Below, in pieces: positions 18,283-24,940 of a stretch of DNA of 64,000 nt. Where the stretch lies: NCBI GenBank assembly GCA_038734275.1, contig JAVYOO010000001.1, forward strand, positions 248,001-312,000, read 5' to 3'. The notes under the pieces were generated by a model. That model saw nothing but the letters and a program-made list of their open reading frames with translations. It was not told where the DNA came from and made no database searches. Within the stretch, counting starts at the first letter, position 1, and each line of letters begins with the position of its first letter. The stretch is from Archaeoglobaceae archaeon. Lineage in GTDB: Archaea > Halobacteriota > Archaeoglobi > Archaeoglobales > Archaeoglobaceae. The position numbers and the translations under genes are program-made.

Positions 18283-19725
18283 ATGAAGACTTGGGTATGG
18301 GTGTTGCTGATATTGTCGATTTCAGCTGGACTCTTGGGATGTCTTCAGCCCACAGCGCCTGAAGAAAAGCCCGAGATTACAACTCCAGTGGTCACCACTC
18401 CTACCACAACTCCAGCAGAAGTGAAAACTCCAGAAGTTACCACCACTCCGCCACCGACTACTACTCCTGAAACCAAGCCCGTAGAATTTGGAGGCATAAT
18501 AAACATCGGATATACGGGACCATTGAGCGGAGTTGCAGCCCCCTATGGTGAGAGCGTTCTTGCCGGACTGAGCTTCGCAGCCGAAGATATAAATGAGGCG
18601 GGTGGAATCATTGTAGGAGATAAAGTCTACAAGCTGAAAGTTATAGGCTTAGACGACATGTATATGCCCTCTATCTCTGCCCAAAATGCGCAAAAATTGT
18701 TCAAAGAGAAAAATACCCCAATAGTGTTCTGTCCACATGCTGGCGGTATTCTTGAGATTGAGAAGATAAACGAGAAGCTCGGCTTTATAGTTGGTGCCTA
18801 CACTTCTGACCCAAGCGTCATCAAGACTGGAAACAAGATGGTGATAATGTATCCCCCGAACTTTGAATTGATCTATGTTCCGTTCTTCTCCGACTACTTC
18901 TTGTTTAAGGGTATGAAGAAGGCGGCAATGTTAAATGGAACCCACGAATATGCAGTAACTTGGGGAAAAGCTTTTAAGGAATACTGGACGCTCAAAGGAG
19001 GGGAAATTGTGGCTGAGGAGCCAGTAAATTATTACATGCCAACAGATTATACTCAAATTGTTGCCAAAGTTTTAGCCAAGAAACCAGATGTTATTCTCCT
19101 TGTTGGACCATCAAAGCCACTTGCAAGTGTGATCAAAATTGCAAGAGGCATGGGCTATACTGGTGGGTTCATCATTGCAGAACAGGCCAAGATTGAGGAA
19201 TTAATGTATTATCTCGATATAGTATACGATTTCACAAATGAAACGGTTGTGAAAGGTAACATGAGTCTTCTCGATAATGTTGTGGCAACCACGTCTCCAT
19301 GCAGTCTACCGTTGACACCAATAGCGAGTGTTGATCCAAACACTCCCGGATATGCAGAAGCTTGCAAGCGCCTTTCAAAAAGGCTTGGTGATACACCAGT
19401 TACATGGGAACACGTTTTGAGCTATCAAGCCATGTTTGTTTTGGCCAAGGCCATGGAAAAAGCGGGAAGCACAGATCCTCAGAAAATAATAGACGCTTTG
19501 GAGAAGGAAACTTTCCCTGCTGATGGTTACAAGGGATTTCCAAAGTTTATTTACTCTGCATTCATGCGCATTTACCCATATGGCACCATTGGGGCATTTA
19601 ATACTCCCGGAAATGCGATGATCTGCGAGGGAGGAGTTATAACAGCTACTCCTGGCATTACACCAAAATTCTGGGGGCAGGAATACGCCTATACTGATTG
19701 GGAAGGAAAGGTTATCTGGGGTTAA
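18283..19725 (+). CDS. LivK-type ABC transporter substrate-binding lipoprotein (orphan)
   Basis: A 480-residue type I periplasmic-binding-like protein. The N-terminal signal ends in a lipobox (SAGLLGCLQP), followed by a Thr/Pro-rich linker of about 45 residues (APEEKPEITTPVVTTPTT and similar), then a receptor domain beginning GGIINIGYTGPLSGVAAP and IGYTGP-type strands, and FAAEDINEAGGI. The family binds branched-chain amino acids or amides; the ligand here is unknown. No permease or ATPase is next to it. A tRNA-Gly gene and the integrated element follow directly. Confidence 0.88.
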   Translation: MKTWVWVLLILSISAGLLGCLQPTAPEEKPEITTPVVTTPTTTPAEVKTPEVTTTPPPTTTPETKPVEFGGIINIGYTGPLSGVAAPYGESVLAGLSFAAEDINEAGGIIVGDKVYKLKVIGLDDMYMPSISAQNAQKLFKEKNTPIVFCPHAGGILEIEKINEKLGFIVGAYTSDPSVIKTGNKMVIMYPPNFELIYVPFFSDYFLFKGMKKAAMLNGTHEYAVTWGKAFKEYWTLKGGEIVAEEPVNYYMPTDYTQIVAKVLAKKPDVILLVGPSKPLASVIKIARGMGYTGGFIIAEQAKIEELMYYLDIVYDFTNETVVKGNMSLLDNVVATTSPCSLPLTPIASVDPNTPGYAEACKRLSKRLGDTPVTWEHVLSYQAMFVLAKAMEKAGSTDPQKIIDALEKETFPADGYKGFPKFIYSAFMRIYPYGTIGAFNTPGNAMICEGGVITATPGITPKFWGQEYAYTDWEGKVIWG

Positions 19726-19782
19726 ACTCTTTTTTATTTTTTCGAAAACCTTATTAAACTATCTAATTCCAACAAATTAGGA

Positions 19783-19857
19783 GCGCCGATGGTGTAGCCT
19801 GGTCTAACACAGGGGCTTGCCGAGCCCCTGCCCCGGGTTCAAATCCCGGTCGGCGCA
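19783..19857 (+). tRNA. tRNA-Gly (anticodon GCC)
   Basis: The sequence folds as a full cloverleaf: acceptor stem GCGCCGA paired with TCGGCGC, D stem GTGT/ACAC, anticodon stem GGGGC/GCCCC enclosing the loop TTGCCGA (anticodon GCC), and T stem CCGGG/CCCGG enclosing TTCAAAT. The discriminator is A and no CCA is encoded. It is the integration site of the element to the right: the last 43 bases from 19815 onward recur at 35146-35188. Confidence 0.95.
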
Positions 19858-19858
19858 T
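19815..19858 (+). repeat. left attachment repeat (inside tRNA-Gly)
   Basis: The 44 bases run from the anticodon stem-loop (GCTTGCCGAGCCCC) through the T arm to the base after the discriminator. They match 35146-35189 exactly. Flanking bases differ on both sides. Confidence 0.95.
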
Positions 19859-20116
19859 TTTTGTTTCTGGTTCTATTCGAGAAACGAGAATGAAGGCAGG
19901 CTCGACTTGATCTCTGAAGCTTTTAACGAGCTGATCGATGAAGGCTGAGGCATTGGAGACGTTTTGTTTTAGCCAGTCGTGGACTTCATAGCTGAACCAA
20001 ATAGTCATTCTTTTTTTCGTTCTGTTTATATTTTTCCAATCCCTTGTCTGAGCCTTCTCCGTGCTCCTTTCTTCCTTCTTCTTGTGGACGTCCACAGACG
20101 TTTTTGAACGTTCCAT
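19815..20116 (-). pseudogene. integrase N-terminal fragment (intN), split by integration
   Basis: The frame starts at ATG 20116 and encodes 86 residues before entering the attachment repeat, where it reads MRRPGFEPGAGARQA from the complement of the tRNA. After the repeat it runs on without meaning through the tRNA 5' half. The N-terminal part has a charged stretch and then MTIWFSYEVHDWLKQNVSNA, which looks like a ribbon-helix-helix or arm-binding domain. Joined in frame to the fragment at 34176-35189 it gives an integrase of about 423 residues. Its first codons contain the palindrome TGTGGACGTCCACA (20083-20096). Confidence 0.88.
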
Positions 20117-20367
20117 GATTTTTTGTTGTTTTCTTTGTTTATAAAGAGATAGGACAGAACATCTGTAATGGTTTAAAATAATCCCAAAAGAATCTCGGAT
20201 AATTGCTATTTTGACTTAATCTACTTAATTTTTTAAAATCCTGATACCATGACTGGTTTAAAATTTCGCAAATGATTCCGAATTTCAAGGAATTGAATCC
20301 AAGTTAAAAAGCATGAAATACGAATTTATGGCAACTAAGTCTTTGAAATCGTTAGGAGGACGAAGCT

Positions 20368-20626
20368 ATGGCTAAAAGAGAAGCAAAGAAAATTATAACG
20401 GTTGAGGAAGTAATAGCTATTCACAACAAATTAATCAAGAAATACGGTGGAGAAAAAGGCATTTTGAATTATGGTGTCCTCGATTTCGCTGTTTCATGGG
20501 TAAAGAGAAGAGGCTATAAGATTCCTAATCGAACTTGCGGATAAGGGCAAGTCTATTGACGAAATAATTATATGGCTGAAAAAACATAGTAAAAAGTATG
20601 AAAAGAAAAGTAAATCGAAGAAGTGA
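20368..20626 (+). pseudogene. Doc-like (Fic-fold) toxin remnant
   Basis: An ATG at 20368 preceded by GGAGGA opens a 58-residue frame (TVEEVIAIHNKLIKKYGG, then GILNYGVLDFAV) that matches the N-terminus of Doc/Fic toxins of the phage P1 Doc type. After a frame change the text at 20525-20626 continues with LIELADKGKSIDEIIIWLKK, which resembles the end of Doc proteins. The middle of the protein with the catalytic HPFxDGNKR motif is missing. This is therefore an internally deleted and frameshifted gene. Homology is judged by eye. Confidence 0.6.
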
Positions 20627-20720
20627 AAGAAAACCAAAGCTTAGACCTGAATATGAGGCAATCTTCAAAGAAGTAGTTAAAGAATATGACGATACTTTTA
20701 GGGAACTTTCCAAGTTGTAA
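20598..20720 (+). CDS. small basic hypothetical protein (40 aa)
   Basis: A short frame, ATG at 20598 to TAA at 20720, overlapping the end of the Doc-like remnant. It encodes a basic N-terminus (MKRKVNRRSERKPKLRPEYE) followed by an acidic helix (EAIFKEVVKEYDDTFRELSK). Its position would suit an antitoxin partner, but nothing in the sequence proves it and it may be part of the decay. Confidence 0.3.
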   Translation: MKRKVNRRSERKPKLRPEYEAIFKEVVKEYDDTFRELSKL

Positions 20721-21593
20721 AACCCAATCTTTTATAATATTCCACGAGTCCATGAATATATGCTAAAAGGCTGGTGGAAAGTTTCGGTTAAAAGTTCAAC
20801 TCTGATAAAGTTAGATTCGTTAAAAAATAGAAATTAGAATGAAAAGCTATGACAAGGTAATCAATTATCTGATTCAGATTACTGAAAAAGGCAACTATAA
20901 AGAGAAATGAATCCGTGCTCTATGACTGGAAATTTCTTCTTCAAGGAAATTGTGCTGAAAAGAATCCACAGCAAGAACTTTAAAAAATGGATAATAGCTT
21001 TAAAAGACTGATTTTTTGATATTCTTTGTTCTTATTTTCACTTTTTGCAGTTAAAGACGTCAGCAAGAGAATTTGTCTTTGCCTTTCTTAACTTTGCTTG
21101 GACAAGTTGTTTCAGCGATTACAGTTGCAGTTCTCGTGATCTCTTTAAGGAGAAAGTTAGAAAGGAAGTTCAGATATTGATTCTTGAAATTCCAAATTTA
21201 CATTTTTGCTTTTTTGTGGAAGTTAGGAGGAAAAGAAGAAGATGTAAGGAGTATATAATTTCAAGTGGAAAAACTGGGCAACATAGGAGAAAAAGAGAAA
21301 AAGAAGAAATTCAAGTAGAAAATTTAGGGAAATAAGGGGAAAATACACCAGAACAAGAAGAAGAACTGGAAAACATAGGGGAAAATAATGAATTCAGGGG
21401 AAAATCTCAGAAGAAAAAGTGGAAGAGATATGAAATGTAAAAACAGAATGGGTTAAAAAAGTCATAGAAAGAAACCACAGAAGCCTAAAACAAATCAACT
21501 TTGCCTATTATGTCATTTTGTAAAAGTTTAAGTTACAAATTTATTTGAATACGAATTGAAAAGTTCAAAATTTGAAATTTATTAGTTATAAAA
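20721..21593. other. decayed, AT-rich intergenic region without an intact recognisable gene
   Basis: About 870 bases. At 20761-20960 fragments in different frames read WWKVSVKSSTLIKLDSL, then SYDKVINYLIQ, then ESVLYDWK, which together resemble a broken ribbon-helix-helix type regulator. At 21073-21180 a TTG-started 35-residue frame has one hydrophobic helix (LLGQVVSAITVAVLVI) followed by a basic tail. At 21280-21420 the strand is almost all purine and has three copies of AGGGGAAAAT (21335, 21377, 21396). No intact product is convincing. A 96-codon frame at 21045-21335 has no coding character. Confidence 0.55.
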
Positions 21594-22277
21594 CTAAATC
21601 TCTTCGTCGGCAAATTTCTTAATTTTCTCGAATGTTGATCTAATTAATTCTTCTAACTTTTGCCTCATTTTTTCTATTTCTTCCTTTGTTTTAATAAGTT
21701 CCTCAAGTATCTCGGAATCTTGTGTCATTTTCTGCAAGTTCTCTAAAGATTTCCTCATTTCCTCTATTTTGAGACTGTCTCTTATCAATTCTCCAAATCC
21801 ATGCTTATAAAATAAGTTTATTAAAAGCATCTCTTTTTCAGATAATTCTTTTTTCCCTGTGTAATTAAGATATTTTACCGCAGTATGTAATAACGTTCGA
21901 AGAAAATCTTCAGGCAGTTGATCTTGTGAAGCCGAAATAGCTTTTATTATCGCATATAAATCCTCAGAAGTTTCGATGACTATTTCGTTCTTCTGATCGT
22001 TATATTCTACTTCCAATTCGCTTTTTTGTAGAATTTCCTTCAACATTTCTAATCCCTTCTCGGTTATGCTATAATATACAGGAGGAGGATATTCTTTACT
22101 TTCTGATTCAACTTTTCTTTCGAGGATACCCGAATTTACTAAGTCTTTTAGGTTCCTTGAAAGAGTAGCCTTGGATATTTTCAGCTTTTCATTCATTTCA
22201 AGGAATCTTGCTTTATTCCCTAACTTGCTTGCAAGGTATGCCAGTATAATTTTCTGAGTTACATTGGGTTTACTCAT
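21594..22277 (-). CDS. winged-helix transcriptional regulator with coiled-coil tail
   Basis: About 227 residues. The N-terminal winged helix (residues 1-75) reads MSKPNVTQKIILAYLASKLG, KISKATLSRNLKDLVNSGIL and then the wing YYSITEKGLEML, as in MarR/ArsR/PadR-like archaeal regulators. The C-terminal 70 residues are a heptad-rich coiled coil (EILEELIKTKEEIEKMRQKL). The frame is open to 22325, but an AT-rich TATA-like box on the minus strand about 25-30 bases before ATG 22277 favours the inner start. It is divergent from the next gene, and TAAGT repeats between them may be its operator. Confidence 0.75.
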   Translation of the reverse strand: MSKPNVTQKIILAYLASKLGNKARFLEMNEKLKISKATLSRNLKDLVNSGILERKVESESKEYPPPVYYSITEKGLEMLKEILQKSELEVEYNDQKNEIVIETSEDLYAIIKAISASQDQLPEDFLRTLLHTAVKYLNYTGKKELSEKEMLLINLFYKHGFGELIRDSLKIEEMRKSLENLQKMTQDSEILEELIKTKEEIEKMRQKLEELIRSTFEKIKKFADEEI

Positions 22278-22282
22278 AAACC

Positions 22283-22360
22283 TAAGTATACTAATAGCTA
22301 TATTAAGTTTTAGGTTCAATACCAAAAATAGAAAAATTTAAGTATCTTATGGACTTAAGT
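22283..22360. promoter_or_regulatory. four TAAGT direct repeats in a divergent promoter
   Basis: The pentamer TAAGT, in one orientation and mostly extended with T before or A after, occurs at 22283, 22304, 22339 and 22356. The third copy is part of TTTAAGTA (22337-22344), which sits 22-29 bases before the ATG at 22366 and so may be its TATA box. The array spans the start regions of both divergent genes and is a natural operator candidate. Confidence 0.4.
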
Positions 22361-22365
22361 AAATT

Positions 22366-22668
22366 ATGAAACCCATAATTGAAGAATGCTTAAACAAGGG
22401 TAGACGACTTGAAACTTTCGAAGGAGTCATGAAATCGATGCTGTCAAAATTTATGTGTATGTGCAATTCTGGGATGGATAAGGGGCAAGTATTGAAAGAA
22501 GCTTTAGAGATTTTTATTTCTATGCAGAATTCAATACAACAACAATTTCTTAGTTTTTATAATTTATTAGTTTTTGCAAATGTCTTGAAGTCTGTAAGTT
22601 TTTCAAGATATGAAGAAGTAACTAATTGTATTAAAAAACCAAGTTTGTTTTATTTTGAAAATTTCTAA
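22366..22668 (+). CDS. hypothetical protein, helical, cysteine-containing
   Basis: A 100-residue protein without a recognised family. It looks mostly helical, with an early MLSKFMCMCNSGMDKGQ containing two cysteines two apart and a C-terminal stretch of mixed hydrophobic residues. It is divergent from the winged-helix regulator and 14 bases before the next gene, so those two probably form a small operon with regulatory or maintenance functions for the element. Confidence 0.5.
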   Translation: MKPIIEECLNKGRRLETFEGVMKSMLSKFMCMCNSGMDKGQVLKEALEIFISMQNSIQQQFLSFYNLLVFANVLKSVSFSRYEEVTNCIKKPSLFYFENF

Positions 22669-22682
22669 AAAAGGGATGAACT

Positions 22683-23342
22683 ATGGATGATAAAAAGGAC
22701 GAATTTACCAAAGTCAGTCTTTATATTAGAAAGGAAGAAATAATAAAGCTTAGAAAATACGTTGTAGCAAAATATGGACAGCTTAAGGGTTTTTTAGGAT
22801 ATGAATTAAGCAACGCCATTAAACATTATCTTGATTCAGTCGAAAAAACACAAACGCAAGAAAACGAACACATAAAAAAGGTGGTTAAAAATCCAAGCAA
22901 AAAACATATTCAACTTTTGATAGAGTTAGTCAAAAAATTTACCTATGAAGTTACCCACTTTGACTTGGAAAGTCTGATCGAGAAACTTTTCGGAATAGAT
23001 GTCAGAACCAAGAGGAAATATACTTCATATTTAGTAGATTCAGGTTTTCTTAAGCTCGAAAAAGTTCTTCAGAATAAAAACATAATTTACAAAGTAGACT
23101 ACAAGAGGATTTACGATTATTTGAGAAATTACGTTAAATTGGAGGATTTAACGAGAATTGGAATCCTTCCATATCAAGAAGCTCCAGAATTTGAACAAAA
23201 AATGAATCTTACTGACGTAAAAATCTATGCCAGAGAAAGGTATGAAGCTGGGGATAGTATAGAAGAGATTAGTGATAAGATTGAAGAATTTGGCACAAAA
23301 ATTTCGAAGAAAGAGGTTAGAAATTTGATTAGAAGTAGCTGA
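22683..23342 (+). CDS. probable DNA-binding protein with helix-turn-helix features
   Basis: A 219-residue protein. Residues about 8-50 (KVSLYIRKEEIIKLRKYVVA, then KGFLGYELSNAIKHYL) resemble ribbon-helix-helix N-termini of archaeal plasmid proteins. Residues about 75-140 look like a winged helix (IQLLIELVKKFTYEVT, TKRKYTSYLVDSGFLKLEKV). The tail contains IEEISDKIEEFGTKISKKEV, another helix-turn-helix-like stretch. It is followed 61 bases later by hsdM copy 1. A role in copy control, transcription or element maintenance is inference. Confidence 0.6.
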   Translation: MDDKKDEFTKVSLYIRKEEIIKLRKYVVAKYGQLKGFLGYELSNAIKHYLDSVEKTQTQENEHIKKVVKNPSKKHIQLLIELVKKFTYEVTHFDLESLIEKLFGIDVRTKRKYTSYLVDSGFLKLEKVLQNKNIIYKVDYKRIYDYLRNYVKLEDLTRIGILPYQEAPEFEQKMNLTDVKIYARERYEAGDSIEEISDKIEEFGTKISKKEVRNLIRSS

Positions 23343-23403
23343 GAAAATCTCCAAAGGAAAAAAGACCACAAATCTTAAAATTTGAAAACTTGGAGTTAGG
23401 TTA

Positions 23404-24897
23404 ATGATATGGAATTTAGGAAGTTCTCCTACAAGAGATGAACTCATAAGAGCTTTAAAGGCGGGTGCGGATTACATAAGGGGTGGGGTTGATTACAAAG
23501 TTCTTCTTCTCTTCCTATTTTACAAGGTTTTAAGCGACAAGTGGCTAAAAGCGGTTGAAGATTACAAAAAGGAAGGATATACTCAAACTAAAGCCTATTT
23601 GCTTGCAAACGAGACCCACTACATTCTATTCGATGAAGAAGAGCAGAAGCTATTGACTTGGCATGAAGTGATGAAAAAGAGGGAAACGATAATAGACTTG
23701 GTAAATGCTTTGATCAGAATATCAAAGCTAAATCCAACTCTTTCTGATCTGCAAAAGCTCATCGAAGTTCTTGGACTTAAGAGTTTTGTAAATTCTGAAA
23801 ACGTTCACAACATTCAAAAGATTTCAGAGATCTTCAACACATTCAACTTCTCAGAGATTTCCTATGATGTGCTTGGCGATGCCTACATGTGGATCCTGAA
23901 CTACTTTGCACCTGAGAAAGCTAAGGAAGGTGAAAACTATACTCCTCAGGAAGTTGTTAAACTGCTTGTAAGATTGCTCGACATCGAAAATGGATCAAAA
24001 ATCCTTGATCCTGCTCTTGGTTCTGCAAGCATGCTGATAGAGTCTTGGAACTATGTTGCAAAAAAAGAAAAGCCAGATTTAAAGCTTTTCGGACAGGAAA
24101 GGAATGATCTTATGGGGATAATTGCAAAGATGAATTTAATTCTGCACGGAATCAAAGACTACGAGATCTTCATTGGTGACAGTCTTTCAAATCCCAGATT
24201 CGGAGAATGCGACTACGTATTGGCAAATCCGCCATGGAATCAGGATTACAACGTAGAAGCCTTAAGAGATCCGAAAGTGAAGAGGATCTACACCACCTTT
24301 GCAAGAGACGGTTTTCCGCCGAGTAGTTCGATGGACTGGGCTTGGATTCAGCTAATGCTTTTCTTTGCAAAAAAGAAAGTCGGGATAATTTTGGATAACG
24401 GAGCTCTTTTCAGAGGAGGAAGAGAAAAAAAGATCAGAGAAGAGATCGTGAAAAAGGATTTGCTCGAAGCTGTGATTTTACTTCCTGAAAAGCTGTTCTA
24501 CAACACAGGTGCACCGGGATGCATAATGGTCTTCAACAAGAGAAAAGTCGAGGAAAGAAGGGGAAAAGTGATTTTCATAAACGCAAGCAACGAATTCGAA
24601 AAGCATTCTGAAATCAAAAGGCTCAACCAACTCGGAGAAAAGAACATTGAGAGGATCGTAAACGCTTACAGAGAATTCAAAGATGTCGAAGGATTTTCTA
24701 AAGTCGTAAGCTTGGAGGAGATTGCCAAGAACGATTTCAATCTTAACGTTACGCTTTACGTTTTCATAATTGAGCAATCTGAGGAAATAGATCTGAGTAA
24801 AGAGATAGAGGAGCTCAAAAAATTAATGGCTGAGAGGGAAGTAGTTTTAAACAAGACTATAAACTTTGTTGAAGAAATCTTGAAGGCATATAAATGA
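23404..24897 (+). CDS. hsdM: type I R-M methyltransferase subunit HsdM, copy 1 (altered SAM motif)
   Basis: A 497-residue N6-adenine methyltransferase subunit. It has the helical N-terminal HsdM domain (about 15-150, with LLLFLFYKVLSDKWLKAVED), motif X-like ENYTPQEVV (about 180), motif I DPALGSASML (about 200) and motif IV NPPW (about 274). Motif I has Ala where the usual DPxxGSG has Gly, unlike copy 2. The C-terminal helix would contact HsdS. Long stretches are nearly identical to copy 2 at the DNA level (24144-24471), while the rest differs. It may be a methylase with weak SAM binding or a structural partner in a mixed HsdM dimer. Confidence 0.88.
   Translation: MIWNLGSSPTRDELIRALKAGADYIRGGVDYKVLLLFLFYKVLSDKWLKAVEDYKKEGYTQTKAYLLANETHYILFDEEEQKLLTWHEVMKKRETIIDLVNALIRISKLNPTLSDLQKLIEVLGLKSFVNSENVHNIQKISEIFNTFNFSEISYDVLGDAYMWILNYFAPEKAKEGENYTPQEVVKLLVRLLDIENGSKILDPALGSASMLIESWNYVAKKEKPDLKLFGQERNDLMGIIAKMNLILHGIKDYEIFIGDSLSNPRFGECDYVLANPPWNQDYNVEALRDPKVKRIYTTFARDGFPPSSSMDWAWIQLMLFFAKKKVGIILDNGALFRGGREKKIREEIVKKDLLEAVILLPEKLFYNTGAPGCIMVFNKRKVEERRGKVIFINASNEFEKHSEIKRLNQLGEKNIERIVNAYREFKDVEGFSKVVSLEEIAKNDFNLNVTLYVFIIEQSEEIDLSKEIEELKKLMAEREVVLNKTINFVEEILKAYK
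24144..24471 (+). repeat. conversion tract shared by the two hsdM genes, copy A
   Basis: About 328 bases that match 25690-26017 with only four differences seen by eye. The tract covers the NPPW motif and the region after it. Flanking hsdM sequence is much less similar. Confidence 0.85.
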
Positions 24898-24940
24898 AAA
24901 GTGGAACTCATGATTACTCGAAAATGATATAAATTTGTAA

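Noticed and set aside
19763-20116. A stand-alone 117-residue protein crossing the tRNA
   Set aside because: The C-terminal third is the complement of the tRNA gene. It is the split N-terminal part of the integrase, and only the part down to the repeat is meaningful.
21045-21335. A 96-codon plus-strand gene
   Set aside because: The frame has no recognisable domain, no ribosome-binding site and shifts from mixed to Arg/Lys/Glu-rich as the DNA becomes all purine. A different frame there has a better hydrophobic helix, so the area looks decayed.
22683-23342. A plasmid replication initiator
   Set aside because: Only DNA-binding-like segments are visible. There is no rolling-circle HUH motif, no AAA+ Walker motif and no primase-polymerase motif.
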